DNA of 64,000 nucleotides from Psychrobacter immobilis (GCF_904846235.1 NZ_CAJGZN010000006.1:62001-126000); one strand, 5' to 3'. Shown: positions 1 through 10,219, counted from the first letter of the stretch. Numbers and translations: made by a program. Notes: a model not told the origin generated them from the letters alone.

Positions 1-1
1 T

Positions 2-826
2 GACTATACACGTGACTTTCGTTTTAACGGACGTGAAATGAGCGAGCAAGAAAAACTGGATCGACGCACCTACTTTCAAGAGTTGGTACGACTACAGCGA
101 GAACTGATAAAACTACAAGATTGGGTCGTTGATCGCGGTGAGCGTATCGTCGTTATTTTTGAAGGGCGGGATTCTGCTGGTAAAGGTGGCGCCATTAAAC
201 GCATTACCCAACGATTAAACCCACGCGTTTGCAGGGTAGCTGCCCTGCCGGCTCCCACTGAGCGCGAGCAAACGCAGTGGTACTTCCAACGTTACGTGGC
301 CCACTTGCCTGCAGCAGGCGAAATCGTATTGTTTGACCGTAGTTGGTACAACCGCGGAGGCGTTGAGCGTGTCATGGGGTTTTGTACTGACGCGCAATAT
401 GAAGAATTTTTTCAATCAGTACCAGAGTTTGAGCGTATGCTCGTACGCTCAGGCATTCGCTTAGTAAAATACTGGTTTTCTATCACTGATGATGAGCAAC
501 ATGCACGATTTATGAGCCGAATATATGATCCGCTTAAGCAGTGGAAACTTTCACCAATGGACCTACAGTCGCGCCGACGCTGGGAAGATTACACCAAAGC
601 AAAAGAAACCATGTTTGAGCGCACTCATATTCCTGAAGCACCTTGGTGGGTTGTCGAAGGCAATAATAAAAAACGCGCTAGGCTGAACTGTATTGCCCAT
701 TTGCTCGACCAAATCCCTTACAAAGAAGTGCCTCGTGACGAAATTGAGTTACCCAATCGCAAACGCGATGATGAATATTACCGCGAACCTATTCCCGATG
801 ATATGTATGTCCCGCCTCGTTATTAA
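2..826 (+). CDS. ppk2: PPK2-family polyphosphate kinase (5' partial)
   Basis: Polyphosphate kinase 2 moves phosphate between inorganic polyphosphate and nucleotides in the cytoplasm. Numbering from the ATG at 38, a Walker A loop lies at about residues 43-51 (GRDSAGKGG), the Walker B region FDRSWYNRGGVERV at about 99-112, and the lid motif DPLKQWKLSP at about 165-174; all are typical of PPK2. The frame stays open to the left edge, and the translated residues before that ATG (YTRDFRFNGRE) look like the usual PPK2 N-terminus, so I read the gene as starting outside the window rather than at 38. It stands alone and ends at a strong hairpin terminator. Family assignment is firm; whether it prefers ADP, AMP or GDP cannot be read here. 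Confidence 0.93.
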   Translation, partial: DYTRDFRFNGREMSEQEKLDRRTYFQELVRLQRELIKLQDWVVDRGERIVVIFEGRDSAGKGGAIKRITQRLNPRVCRVAALPAPTEREQTQWYFQRYVAHLPAAGEIVLFDRSWYNRGGVERVMGFCTDAQYEEFFQSVPEFERMLVRSGIRLVKYWFSITDDEQHARFMSRIYDPLKQWKLSPMDLQSRRRWEDYTKAKETMFERTHIPEAPWWVVEGNNKKRARLNCIAHLLDQIPYKEVPRDEIELPNRKRDDEYYREPIPDDMYVPPRY

Positions 827-870
827 GCCACTAGCACCTACTACTATAAAAATTAAAGAAAATTGATCTA

Positions 871-906
871 AAAAAGCAGCCTTACTAAATAATAAGGCTG
901 CTTTTT
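871..906. terminator. Bidirectional rho-independent terminator
   Basis: A 14-bp perfect stem (871-884 with 893-906) has an 8-nt loop, an A-run on one side and a T-run on the other. It can end the ppk2 transcript on the plus strand and the pilZ-terminated operon on the minus strand. Confidence 0.9.
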
Positions 907-991
907 TTATATTTATAAGTTAAAAATCACAGCCAAACTTATTAAAGATACAGGTGTGATTTCTAGATACTACTTAGTTATTACATAGATA

Positions 992-1339
992 CTACATAGT
1001 ATAAGTCGATTGTAAGCTATCGATTTTTCCTGCTAGCAGGCGCTCAACTTCATTCTTAATTCTTTGGCCAGAGACATCACTACCAATTTGCACAGCAAAC
1101 CCTGCTGGGCGACTGCCTTGACTCTTAGAGTTAATCCAAACAACCTTACCATTCATTGGTAGGCGTTCACTGGAGTTGGGTAGCGTGATAGCAATAAACA
1201 CTTCATCACCCAATTGCTGAGGTCTGTCAGACGGTACAAACAAAGCGCCATTACTGACAAATGATAAATAGCTGGCATATAACATTTCGATACTTTCATA
1301 ATGACAGGTTAAAATCCCGCCACGTCCTGGCATTGCCAT
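992..1339 (-). CDS. pilZ: Type IV pilus assembly protein PilZ
   Basis: A 115-residue single PilZ-domain protein of the type needed for type IV pilus biogenesis. The sequence follows the Pseudomonas PilZ layout: a short N-terminus, GGILTCHYESIEMLYASYLSF, then NGALFVPSDRP, GDEVFIAITLP and GKVVWINSK. The RxxxR c-di-GMP-binding motif of signalling PilZ proteins is absent, as in true pilus PilZ proteins, so it probably does not bind c-di-GMP. An AAGGAAG ribosome binding site sits 6 nt before the ATG at 1339. It lies directly downstream of holB, as in Pseudomonas, at the end of a long minus-strand gene run. Confidence 0.9.
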   Translation of the reverse strand: MAMPGRGGILTCHYESIEMLYASYLSFVSNGALFVPSDRPQQLGDEVFIAITLPNSSERLPMNGKVVWINSKSQGSRPAGFAVQIGSDVSGQRIKNEVERLLAGKIDSLQSTYTM

Positions 1340-1450
1340 AGTCAGCTTCCTTTATCGACTGGGTTTAATATGTTTATATAAATAATTGATAGTATATAGT
1401 TAAGAATAATCACAAATTTTAGAACACAAATTAAATGCTCAAGCATGGCT

Positions 1451-2626
1451 CTATAAGCTTGCCAATTCTTGCATTAGCTTATCATAGGCAAATTTTTCTT
1501 GCACATTTTGTTGCAGCGCAATTTTGGTCTGCTGTACGCTGTTGGCAAATACCTCTAACCCGCTATCAGTAGGCTGATAAGTCGCCAATATCGTTGATAG
1601 ATTGACATCCTTTTGTAGTTCAACAAGGCCCAAACAGACACGGCGTATATCAAGGAGCATCAGCTCAGATAACTGTATAAACTCTTTAATATTAAGCTGA
1701 CTTTGCCAATAATCACTCGCCGCCACACCACTACGTTTACCGCTACGTAGCGCCTGCCATGTGGTCAGCCATAGGCTGCGCTTGCTATACCATGGTGCTT
1801 GCGCTAAGGCGATAGCAGCTAATGGCGCACCGTTGGCCAGTTGTATCAACTGTTCAATCGCAGCGGTACCGACGGCTTCGCGGTTAATCGTGTGACCTAA
1901 CGCCTGCGTCACGTAATCGACAGCAACAGTCGGCTCAATTGTCTGTAGTGCCAACTGTTGCACACGACTCTTAATCGTTGGCAATAGCTGAGCAGGCGTA
2001 TCACTAATCAAAAGTAGATGCACCTGCGCTTGTGGTTCTTCCAATGTTTTAAGCAGCGCATTAGCAGCGGCCACCGTCATTTTTTCAGCGTGATCTAACA
2101 CACAGATACGCATCCCTTGCCCCCCTTGATAAATAAAAGGCTGCAAAGCACGAATATCATCTACTTTGATTTTAAGAGCGCTATTGCTAGTAGCTTTAGC
2201 GCCTTTTTTATCTTTTGTGCTACTTGATTTTTCTTGAAGCGCATCGCTTTCGGCACTGATAGGCATACTAACGAGTGGTAATACTTGTAGGCTCGGATGA
2301 GTTCCCGACTTGAGCCATTGACAGCTCTCACACACTTCGCAAGCACCTAGTGGGTGTGTGCCACGCTCACGGCATAATAGCCAAGCGACCAATCGCCATA
2401 CAAAGGCGCGTTTGCCCATACCTTGCATACCAGCAGCGAGCAATGCATGCGGCAAAGACTGCTGCTTAAGTACGCGCTCGGTCAACTGTAACCACAGTAC
2501 TTTTTGCCATGGCAATAGTGGCGCAAAATACATACGGTCTGTGTTATCTAGTGCGTCCATATTTCCTGTTAAATTATTCATGGTTATGGCTCTATCACAT
2601 TGATTAGGTACTTTAGGTATAGCCAC
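1451..2626 (-). CDS. holB: DNA polymerase III delta' subunit
   Basis: Clamp-loader subunit delta' of DNA polymerase III, part of the complex that loads the beta clamp. Near the N-terminus is LPHALLAAGMQGMGKR (P-loop region, about residues 58-73), followed by four cysteines (about 85, 96, 99 and 102, with ACEVCESC), the zinc module of delta'. LLKTLEEPQAQVHLLLISD matches the clamp-loader AAA+ core. The start is uncertain: the longest frame begins at a GTG at 2626 without a clear ribosome site, while ATG codons at 2581 and 2560 are inside it; the one at 2560 follows AGGAA and leads into MDALDNTDRMYFAPLLPWQ, so it may be the true start. It lies between kdsB and pilZ on the same strand. Confidence 0.88.
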   Translation of the reverse strand: MAIPKVPNQCDRAITMNNLTGNMDALDNTDRMYFAPLLPWQKVLWLQLTERVLKQQSLPHALLAAGMQGMGKRAFVWRLVAWLLCRERGTHPLGACEVCESCQWLKSGTHPSLQVLPLVSMPISAESDALQEKSSSTKDKKGAKATSNSALKIKVDDIRALQPFIYQGGQGMRICVLDHAEKMTVAAANALLKTLEEPQAQVHLLLISDTPAQLLPTIKSRVQQLALQTIEPTVAVDYVTQALGHTINREAVGTAAIEQLIQLANGAPLAAIALAQAPWYSKRSLWLTTWQALRSGKRSGVAASDYWQSQLNIKEFIQLSELMLLDIRRVCLGLVELQKDVNLSTILATYQPTDSGLEVFANSVQQTKIALQQNVQEKFAYDKLMQELASL

Positions 2627-2685
2627 GACAACGATACTTTAGCGTTGTATGAAGCTTAGAATCGCACGCAACTTTGCTTAGACTA

Positions 2686-3504
2686 TTACTTATGATTATG
2701 AGAGTTTTGAAAGTTATCTAAGCTCATCGCATTTAGACGGTCTAAATCTTCTTGTGTATCGACACCCGCTGGTAACTGACAGGCAGCTTCTGCGATTGCG
2801 ATATGCTGACCATTTTCTAAAACACGTAATTGCTCTAAGCTTTCGAGTATCTCAAGTGGCGTTTGTGGCCAGTTTACGAACTGCTGTAATAGACTGACAC
2901 GATAAGCGTATAAACCCAAATGGCGATAAGCATTTTTTGGAGTTTGCATCTGATTATTATCAGCTAATACAACATCACGATCACAAGGAATCGGTGCGCG
3001 GCTAAAATAGAGCGCACGCTGTAAGTTATTAGCAGATTGGCTGACCACTTTTACTACCGATGGCCGCTGGAACGTATCATAGTCATCGATAGGCTCACAG
3101 AGTGTGGCCATCACGCTATCCTCATCCGCTACCAAAAGCGCCTGTACTTGCTCCAAAAGCAATGGCGGTACAAGGGGTTCATCGCCTTGCATATTCACCA
3201 CAATATCATGGTCAGCCCAACCTTTGATAGCTGCTACCTCTGCCAAGCGATCCGTACCTGAAGCATGCTCACTACTGGTCATAACAACATCAAAACCTGC
3301 ATCGGTGCAAACTTTTGCAATTTGCTCATCATCAGTCGCTATACACATGTCATCAGCAAAACTTGCTGTCTGCGCTTTTTCTGCTACCCAAAGTATCATC
3401 GGCTTACCATGAATAGTTAGCAATGGCTTACCAGGTAAGCGCGTACTTTTAAAACGTGCAGGAATCACGATATGGGTTTTAGCGGGCGTGGTGGCGAACG
3501 ACAT
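2686..3504 (-). CDS. kdsB: CMP-KDO synthetase (3-deoxy-manno-octulosonate cytidylyltransferase)
   Basis: Activates KDO as CMP-KDO for the inner core of lipopolysaccharide, in the cytoplasm. The N-terminal nucleotidyltransferase signature [15 protein letters not shown] (about residues 14-28), the NMQGDEPLV motif and the C-terminal GVDTQEDL are characteristic. Length 272 is slightly above the usual 250 or so. An AGGAA site lies about 8 nt before the ATG. The gene follows lpxK by 50 nt and precedes holB by 59 nt, within an LPS-assembly run. Confidence 0.95.
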   Translation of the reverse strand: MSFATTPAKTHIVIPARFKSTRLPGKPLLTIHGKPMILWVAEKAQTASFADDMCIATDDEQIAKVCTDAGFDVVMTSSEHASGTDRLAEVAAIKGWADHDIVVNMQGDEPLVPPLLLEQVQALLVADEDSVMATLCEPIDDYDTFQRPSVVKVVSQSANNLQRALYFSRAPIPCDRDVVLADNNQMQTPKNAYRHLGLYAYRVSLLQQFVNWPQTPLEILESLEQLRVLENGQHIAIAEAACQLPAGVDTQEDLDRLNAMSLDNFQNSHNHK

Positions 3505-3554
3505 GGCGTATTCCTATATAAAGTGGTACGAAGATTTAAAATATTAGCTGATAT

Positions 3555-4685
3555 TTATAATGAGGCTGACGTGTTCATATCATGGTCGATACGAATCCCT
3601 AGCGCCTTTAGCTGCGCATCTAGATTATGATAACTATTCTCTGATAATACAGCCATCACTGGCAACACCCATAGTCTACTAACAAGTTCTACATACTCAT
3701 CATTGAGTGCTTGTGTCGCTGTATAGTCCGCCAATAATGCGCTGATTTTTACCGCATCTTTACTGGTTACGATGATAGGATAGTCAACATATTGTAAAAG
3801 CTCAGCCAAACTAAAATCATAATGGTCAGGGTAAGGATGGCCTATGACCTCAAAGCCAATAGATTCCAAGGTATCAAAAAACCGCTGCGGATAGCCGATA
3901 CCACTAACAGCATGAACACGACTATTATTAGTAGGTTTAACACTATTTAGTTGAGCTGCGCTCGATGTAGGATCCCATAGGCGCTGTAACTCAGCTGGTT
4001 GCAAATGCATGGTCAAACGGTCAGTAGACTGTATCTTATTACTACTTCTAGAAGTCCGAGTTAAATCAGTACTTGGTTTTTCATGATAAATAACATTGGC
4101 ACCCTCTAATCGTGACATTGGCTCACGCAAAAAACCCGTTGGTAATAGCTGCTTATTGCCAAACCCACGGGCGGCATCTACCACAATCCATTCGATATCA
4201 CGCTGTAGTGCATAATGCTGCAAACCATCATCTGCAATAACCAATTGTAAATCAGGCTTTGCCTTTAACAGAGTAGCAATCGCTTGCTGGCGATTGGGAC
4301 ACACTGCCATAGCAGCGCCTGTCATATGAGCAATCAAGCACGGCTCATCCCCTACTACACGGGGTAAACTGGTAGCACTAACCAATGCGGGCATTTGACT
4401 CGTATCACCGCCATATCCGCGACTGATTACCCCTACGTTTATGCCTTTTTTCTGTAAGTAGCTGACCAGAGCAATAATCAGCGGCGTCTTACCACTACCG
4501 CCAACACTGATATTACCAATGACCATCACGGGAATAGGTGCTCGATAGCTTGATAATAGCCCAGCCTTATAAGCTTGACGACGCAATAAGGTAATGAAAC
4601 CGTATAACCAACTGATAGGCAGCAACAACCACAACCAAACAGCTTGACGTTGCCATGCGCGGGTGACTATCGTCTCAATACTCAT
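3555..4685 (-). CDS. lpxK: Tetraacyldisaccharide 4'-kinase
   Basis: Phosphorylates the 4' position of the lipid A precursor to give lipid IVA at the inner membrane. A hydrophobic N-terminal segment (about residues 16-34) anchors the protein; the P-loop GNISVGGSGKTP lies at about 57-68, and later DDGLQHYALQRDIEWIVVD matches the LpxK core. A short, poorly conserved stretch (about residues 205-255, rich in Ser/Thr/Asn) makes the protein 376 residues, longer than many homologues. It is placed between msbA and kdsB, the usual lipid A arrangement. Confidence 0.94.
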   Translation of the reverse strand: MSIETIVTRAWQRQAVWLWLLLPISWLYGFITLLRRQAYKAGLLSSYRAPIPVMVIGNISVGGSGKTPLIIALVSYLQKKGINVGVISRGYGGDTSQMPALVSATSLPRVVGDEPCLIAHMTGAAMAVCPNRQQAIATLLKAKPDLQLVIADDGLQHYALQRDIEWIVVDAARGFGNKQLLPTGFLREPMSRLEGANVIYHEKPSTDLTRTSRSSNKIQSTDRLTMHLQPAELQRLWDPTSSAAQLNSVKPTNNSRVHAVSGIGYPQRFFDTLESIGFEVIGHPYPDHYDFSLAELLQYVDYPIIVTSKDAVKISALLADYTATQALNDEYVELVSRLWVLPVMAVLSENSYHNLDAQLKALGIRIDHDMNTSASL

Positions 4686-4751
4686 TAATCAATATCGCTT
4701 ATCTTATTGGTTCATGGCTGCGTGAAAATTGGCTAAAAGCTTTTAAACTGA

Positions 4752-6539
4752 CTACTCGAAATCTCGAGCATACATTTGCGCATAGTGGCCCTGTAGCTGC
4801 ATTAGCTCATTATGCGTTCCTAACTCAACAATCTGGCCACCATCCATCACAGCAATACGATCAGCTGATTCGATAGTCGTCAATCGATGGGCAATGACCA
4901 ATGTGGTGCGGTCTTTCATCACATTATCGAGCGCTTGCTGGATATAATACTCAGACTCATTATCCAGCGCGCTAGTGGCTTCATCTAAAATTAGAATCGG
5001 TGCATCTTTTAGTAGCGCGCGAGCAATCGATAATCGCTGACGCTGACCACCAGATAGTTGCAACCCTTCGGCACCAATTTCACTCTGATAACCGTTTGGC
5101 ATTTTCATAATAAAGTCATGAGCGAAGGCATCTTTTGCGGCTTGTTCAACCCCAGCTTGAGTCTTGTCAGCTAGGCTACCGTAAGCAATATTATTAAATA
5201 CGGTGGTATTAAACAATACTACTTGTTGGTTTACCATTGCAATCTGGGCACGCAAACTCTCTAACTTAATGTCTTCAATAGGCATACCGTCTAATGTGAT
5301 TTGCCCTGAAGACGTCTCTAGAGTACGTGTTAATAAATTGACTAGTGAGGACTTGCCCGCACCACTTCGCCCTACTAATGCAACTGTCTCGCCTGCTTTA
5401 ATATTCAAGGTAAAGTCACGTAGAGCCACCGTCGAATCTGGATATACCAAGCTGATATTGTCTAACGACATTTGCCCTGATAGCGCTTTACTGATTGTGC
5501 CTGTATCTTCTTCTTCTGGCTCATCAAGTAGCGCAAAAATCGACTCACCAGCAGCCAGACCTTTTTGCAGCTTCTGATTAATATCAGTCAGCGAACGTAC
5601 AGGCTTACTCAATAAACCTGCTGCTGCAATGTAAGAGATGAACTCACCTGCTGAAATATCATCTATTACTGCAGGTCGCAACGCAAGCCAGACGACAACG
5701 GCCATCGCAATCGCCATCAACAGCTGTACGGCTGGCGTATTAATACTATTGGTAACAACCACCTTCATACCTTGGCGTAGGTTTTTCTTAGATGTCTTGT
5801 CGAAACGTGCTGATTCGTATGATTGACCACCGTAATTTTTGACCACTTGATAGCCGCCGATGACTTCATTGGTAATGTGACTGACATTACCCATCGTCTC
5901 TTGGATACCTTTTGAGAGCTTAAGATAGCGCTTTGATGCAATGCGTACCAGCCATAATATTGGTGGCAATACCACAAATAAAATAAGCGTTAGACGCCAA
6001 TTGCTATAGAACAAAAAACCGATCAACGCGACAACGGTCAAACCATCACGTAGCAAGGTCTTCATTGAGTCTGTACTAGCAGCCGTGACCTGTTCAACAT
6101 CAAATATCAACTTCGATGAAATCGTACCGGCTGGATTGGCCAAATAAAACGAACTAGGCAAGCGCAGTAATTTATTAAAAACTTCTACACGTAGCTCATA
6201 GACTAGGTTGCGTGAGACCAATGCAGAGTAATAGTTACCCAAAAAACTACCAACCCCGCGCACAAAGAATAGCAATATAATCAATAGCGGAAATAAGGTT
6301 TGTTTGCTTCGATCATTTTGATTAATGGCATCAGTAATATATTGCAGAAGCTTGGCAGTCCAAATCTCTGTCCCTGCATTAATCGCAAAACCTAACGCCG
6401 TCAATAGCAATGCCCACCAGTAAGGCTTTAAATACCTTAATAAGCGTAATAATGTCTTACTTTTAGGGGTAACGGGCGATACTGCCGATGCATTTTTAGC
6501 AGAAGATTTTTTAGAGTCAGGTAAATAAGCTTGGCTCAT
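4752..6539 (-). CDS. msbA: Lipid A export ABC transporter MsbA
   Basis: Half-transporter that flips lipid A-core across the inner membrane. It has an N-terminal six-helix ABC exporter domain (about residues 38-330) and a C-terminal ATPase with Walker A GRSGAGKSS (near 390), signature LSGGQRQRLSIARALL (near 494) and Walker B ILILDEATSALD. Length 595 is normal. A GAGG ribosome site precedes the ATG. Position between exbD and lpxK supports MsbA over other type I exporters. Confidence 0.95.
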   Translation of the reverse strand: MSQAYLPDSKKSSAKNASAVSPVTPKSKTLLRLLRYLKPYWWALLLTALGFAINAGTEIWTAKLLQYITDAINQNDRSKQTLFPLLIILLFFVRGVGSFLGNYYSALVSRNLVYELRVEVFNKLLRLPSSFYLANPAGTISSKLIFDVEQVTAASTDSMKTLLRDGLTVVALIGFLFYSNWRLTLILFVVLPPILWLVRIASKRYLKLSKGIQETMGNVSHITNEVIGGYQVVKNYGGQSYESARFDKTSKKNLRQGMKVVVTNSINTPAVQLLMAIAMAVVVWLALRPAVIDDISAGEFISYIAAAGLLSKPVRSLTDINQKLQKGLAAGESIFALLDEPEEEDTGTISKALSGQMSLDNISLVYPDSTVALRDFTLNIKAGETVALVGRSGAGKSSLVNLLTRTLETSSGQITLDGMPIEDIKLESLRAQIAMVNQQVVLFNTTVFNNIAYGSLADKTQAGVEQAAKDAFAHDFIMKMPNGYQSEIGAEGLQLSGGQRQRLSIARALLKDAPILILDEATSALDNESEYYIQQALDNVMKDRTTLVIAHRLTTIESADRIAVMDGGQIVELGTHNELMQLQGHYAQMYARDFE

Positions 6540-6614
6540 AAAAGCCTCAATTTGGGTATCGTGGTATGAATGGGCTGTGTGTCACACAGTTTTATGATGA
6601 TAAGGCTATATATG

Positions 6615-7046
6615 TTATTGCGGCAGCGTTTGGCCAAGTGGTACCACTGTACTAATGTTTAAATTCAAAAACCCGAGCTTTCCAGCAATATCCATTACTC
6701 GTACCACAGACTGATGAGTCGCATTGGCATCCGCTGCAATAACAAATAGCATATCGCGGTTGCTGCCCGCCTCTTGCTGCAACATACTGGTCAGTTCAGC
6801 CTCATTGCTACTAGCAAGTGTAATGCCGTTGACCAAATAGCTACCATCTTCTTGCACAGCTACTTCGATACTGTTGTTTTGTTCTGTCAGTGCGACACCT
6901 TCCGCTTCAGGAAGGATAATATTTAAACGACTAAAGTGATTAAATGAGGTAGCAAGTAATAAAAACACAATCAAAAACAGTAAACAATCAATCATCGGTG
7001 TTAGATTAATTTCAAGCGGTTCAACCGTTGGTTTTCTAAAACGCAT
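6615..7046 (-). CDS. exbD: ExbD/TolR-family biopolymer transport protein
   Basis: Partner of ExbB in the proton-driven motor that energises TonB or a related outer-membrane process. A single N-terminal transmembrane helix (about residues 18-40) carries the conserved aspartate in LTPMIDCLLFLIVF, followed by a periplasmic domain. Length 143 is typical. It directly follows exbB. No tonB gene is present nearby, so whether the pair serves TonB or a lipid A-linked role in this msbA cluster is open. Confidence 0.93.
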   Translation of the reverse strand: MRFRKPTVEPLEINLTPMIDCLLFLIVFLLLATSFNHFSRLNIILPEAEGVALTEQNNSIEVAVQEDGSYLVNGITLASSNEAELTSMLQQEAGSNRDMLFVIAADANATHQSVVRVMDIAGKLGFLNLNISTVVPLGQTLPQ

Positions 7047-7111
7047 ATCAATCTCTTTAATTCAGCTACCATTTATAGGCTTAAGACTTTTATTCTTTGC
7101 AACCGCATTGA

Positions 7112-7843
7112 CTACACTGCCGCTATGCTGGTCTTATCCGAATCCAACCCACCGAATGAACGTTCTTGCACAATACTATCTTCTATTGACGTACGGCTAG
7201 AAGATGTAGATGGCTGCGTACTAGCAAGTAAGTGATAATCATACAGCTCTTGAATCATAAGTCCTGCTTGAGTCTCAAATTGAGCATTAATATCAATGAT
7301 ACGGCGCTGAAAATAACGATAAGCAACCAACGCAGGGATAGCAACAATCATACCAGCAGCGGTAGTGATTAGTGCCTGTGATACGCCAGCGGCTAGCATC
7401 GTCGGATCTTGCATGGCACCATCGGTAATCGCCAAGAATGATGATATGATCCCTAGTACCGTACCTAATAGGCCAAGTAACGGCGCAATGGCACCAATTG
7501 TACCCAACATATTGATGTTTTTTTCTAATTGATGAACCTGGACACTGGCACGATTTTGCATGTGCATCGTCATCGACTCTAGCCCGTACTGACGATATAG
7601 CAAACCCGTTGCCAAGATATCGCCAAGTGCCGTCTTTTCTTTTACATTCATCAATTGTGTGCGGCCAATATCACCATTTTCACGTAAGCGAGTGATTAAC
7701 TGTTCGCGCAACCTACTAGGAGCGACTTTGTTAAACTGTAGCGTATGACTACGCTCAATAATAATGACTAATGCCAATATAGAACAGACCACGATAGGTG
7801 TCATTAGCCAGCCACCTGCTTTTACCAACTCCCACATACCCAC
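7112..7843 (-). CDS. exbB: ExbB/TolQ-family motor protein
   Basis: Inner-membrane proton channel subunit of the ExbB-ExbD motor. Three transmembrane stretches are visible: GWLMTPIVVCSILALVIIIE near the N-terminus, and two later ones around IGAIAPLLGLLGTVLGIISSF and ALITTAAGMIVAIPALVAYR. These match the MotA/TolQ/ExbB family. Length 243 is typical. The C-terminal 30 residues are Ser/Thr rich and variable. It probably heads the exbB-exbD-msbA-lpxK-kdsB-holB-pilZ run. Confidence 0.93.
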   Translation of the reverse strand: MGMWELVKAGGWLMTPIVVCSILALVIIIERSHTLQFNKVAPSRLREQLITRLRENGDIGRTQLMNVKEKTALGDILATGLLYRQYGLESMTMHMQNRASVQVHQLEKNINMLGTIGAIAPLLGLLGTVLGIISSFLAITDGAMQDPTMLAAGVSQALITTAAGMIVAIPALVAYRYFQRRIIDINAQFETQAGLMIQELYDYHLLASTQPSTSSSRTSIEDSIVQERSFGGLDSDKTSIAAV

Positions 7844-7922
7844 TCTCTTCCGTATTTTTGCAAAAATAGTTGTTCAGAGGCGATTTAGCATTTGGATAGA
7901 TACGGCTAACTCGCAAACGTTC

Positions 7923-9092
7923 TTAAGCCTGAGCTTCTATATGTTTAATCAGCGCAGCTAATTGATCTTGATTGTGGAAAAATATCTCAACACTACCTTG
8001 ACCATCTTTTTTATGTTTTAGTTTGACTTCAGCACCAAGCATGTCTGTCAATCTTTGGGTCAAACGCTCTACATCTCGAGATTGTACTTGTTCAGCACGA
8101 TTGATTTTGGACGCTGGCTGCAAGATTGATTTGACCAACTTTTCAGCTTCTCGCACGGTCATACCGCCATCGATAATCTTTTGCGCGATGATAGGTTGCT
8201 GTTCAGAGGACAACGCCAACAGTGTACGAGCATGACCCATATCTAGCGCACTGTTGGCCAAATGGTCTTTTACTGTATCATGCAGCTGATTTAAACGAAG
8301 TAGATTCGATACTGTCGTACGCGCCTTGCCAACGACTTCAGCAATCATGGCATGACTCATACCAAATTCCGTATGAAATCGCTGCAACGCCGCTGCCTGC
8401 TCAATCACTGATAAGTCTTCGCGCTGGATGTTTTCAATCAGTGCCAATGCAATTGCCAACTCATCAGATAAGGCACGCTCAATCGCAGGGATAACCGCTT
8501 TTCCTGCCATTTTTGCTGCGCGCCAGCGGCGTTCACCAGCGATAATTTCGTGGGTGACAAATGCTTCACTCTTATCCTCATTTGCCAATAGTGGGCGGAT
8601 AACGATAGGCTGCATCACGCCATGCTGCTCGATAGAGGACGCTAATTCTGCAAGTGCTGTCTCACTCATATCACGACGAGGCTGATACTTACCTGCTTGC
8701 AAGCGTGTGACATCAATCTGTACAAGGCTAATCTGATCTTCGGTTGCGCTCGTATCTGTACTATTGCCACGTGACTTATTGAGCGTCGCCTTGCTGGCAG
8801 TACGAGATGAACGTGGCGCGCGAGTACTATTCTCACTAGCAGTATCGTTATCAGTAGTCTTCGCAGATGATTTTTTACTGGCTTTTGTCGGAGTGATATC
8901 AGGCGCTATATCTGTGGATACAGTATCTATAGGCGCATTAGTATCTACAGGCACATTAATATCTGGCGCAGCATTGTCACGCGCCACCATGTCGTCTTGC
9001 AAGGCAGAGGCGGTAATTTGCTTTTCTTTTTTGATTGACCCTAATAAGGCATCTAAGCCCCGATTAGCAGCCAACCCTCTTTTCTTCGCCAT
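7923..9092 (-). CDS. parB: Chromosome partitioning protein ParB
   Basis: Binds parS sites and spreads as a CTP-dependent clamp to organise and segregate the origin region. It starts with the conserved ParA-stimulating tail KKRGLAANRGLDALLGSI. Then comes an unusually long low-complexity linker (about residues 30-118, rich in Asp/Ala/Thr/Ser), the ParB/Srx domain with GERRWRAAKMAG and ENIQREDLSVIEQA, the helix-turn-helix (MIAEVVGKARTTVSNLLRL) and a C-terminal dimerisation domain. Length 389 exceeds the common 280-300 residues because of the linker. It lies 156 nt after parA. Confidence 0.95.
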   Translation of the reverse strand: MAKKRGLAANRGLDALLGSIKKEKQITASALQDDMVARDNAAPDINVPVDTNAPIDTVSTDIAPDITPTKASKKSSAKTTDNDTASENSTRAPRSSRTASKATLNKSRGNSTDTSATEDQISLVQIDVTRLQAGKYQPRRDMSETALAELASSIEQHGVMQPIVIRPLLANEDKSEAFVTHEIIAGERRWRAAKMAGKAVIPAIERALSDELAIALALIENIQREDLSVIEQAAALQRFHTEFGMSHAMIAEVVGKARTTVSNLLRLNQLHDTVKDHLANSALDMGHARTLLALSSEQQPIIAQKIIDGGMTVREAEKLVKSILQPASKINRAEQVQSRDVERLTQRLTDMLGAEVKLKHKKDGQGSVEIFFHNQDQLAALIKHIEAQA

Positions 9093-9248
9093 GATTACCT
9101 ATCCTCTAACGCTAAAATAAAAGCCAATTGATTACTGATGCGGCTTACTAAATACAATATTAAGTGTTCTATACTTATGCTATTCATTCACTGTGCTGAT
9201 CAGTGACGCTTTTTATCTAAAAATCCGTTGTAAGAACTTTAGATAAAA

Positions 9249-10028
9249 CTAGCTGCTTTGCTTCATTACTTCAGCAGCCAGCTTTTGATACGCGCGCGCG
9301 CCTTTCGACCATCTCTCATATGCAATAACTGGTAAGCCATGCGCAGGGGCTTCTGCCAAGCGAATATTCCTTGGAATATGGGTTTTGTACATGATATCGC
9401 CAAAATGCGCTTCTAGCTCAGTAGATACATCACGGGCAAGCGTATTACGCGCATCAAATAGCGTTCTGACCACACCGCGAATATATAGCTTAGGGTTCAA
9501 CTCTGTTAGACGTTCAATGGTTTGTGATAAGTCAGCCAACCCTTCTAGTGCATAATACTCACACTGCATAGGAATAATCACACTATCTGTAGCCACCAAC
9601 GCATTAATCGTTAGTAGATTCAAACTAGGCGCACAATCGATAATCACATAATCGTATGGCTGTTTTTGCGTGGATACCTGATCGTTAACCAATTCAGCCA
9701 TGGCGGTTTTGAACAGCTCATGACTATCTGTCTTACTCATCAACGTAATGTCCATGCCAGCCAAATCGCGATTGGCACCGATGACATCGAACCCTGCAGG
9801 ACTAGTAACAATCGCTTCAGACAACGCGACACCATCTAGCAAAACATCCGCTATAGTAAGATCCAACTCGTTTTTGTCAACACCTGTACCACTGGTCGCG
9901 TTACCTTGTGGGTCTAAGTCAATCAGCAGTACATGCTTGCGTTTAGCAGCCAAGCTGGCGGTCAAATTTACTGCCGTTGTGGTTTTACCCACACCGCCTT
10001 TTTGATTCGCAATTGCTATGATTTCCAT
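9249..10028 (-). CDS. parA: Chromosome partitioning ATPase ParA (Soj)
   Basis: Walker-type ATPase that works with ParB in chromosome segregation. The deviant Walker A motif KGGVGKTT lies about 10 residues from the start; LLIDLDPQGNAT and YDYVIIDCAPSL follow. I place the start at the ATG at 10028 (MEIIAIANQKGG), preceded by GAGTGAG; a TTG at 10040 would add four residues. Length is 259. It lies between rsmG and parB, the order common near gammaproteobacterial origins. Confidence 0.95.
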   Translation of the reverse strand: MEIIAIANQKGGVGKTTTAVNLTASLAAKRKHVLLIDLDPQGNATSGTGVDKNELDLTIADVLLDGVALSEAIVTSPAGFDVIGANRDLAGMDITLMSKTDSHELFKTAMAELVNDQVSTQKQPYDYVIIDCAPSLNLLTINALVATDSVIIPMQCEYYALEGLADLSQTIERLTELNPKLYIRGVVRTLFDARNTLARDVSTELEAHFGDIMYKTHIPRNIRLAEAPAHGLPVIAYERWSKGARAYQKLAAEVMKQSS

Positions 10029-10219
10029 ACACTCACTCAATTTTATTAGGGTCTATTACTTTTGACTCGGTTGGTACAATTATTCTTTTATTCAATCTTG
10101 TACAGCGACACTCGCTCAGTATTTAAAAATAAGCAATTTATGGTCTAAAATGCTCAGTTTACGGTCGAGTATTTTAAATGCTTTTAAATACTATGTCATT
10201 TAGATACAGACGTAAACTG

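Noticed and set aside
10044..10057. A 14-base match to one arm of the hairpin at 53520-53558
   Set aside because: In a 64-kb window several 14-base matches are expected by chance, and this copy is not part of a hairpin.
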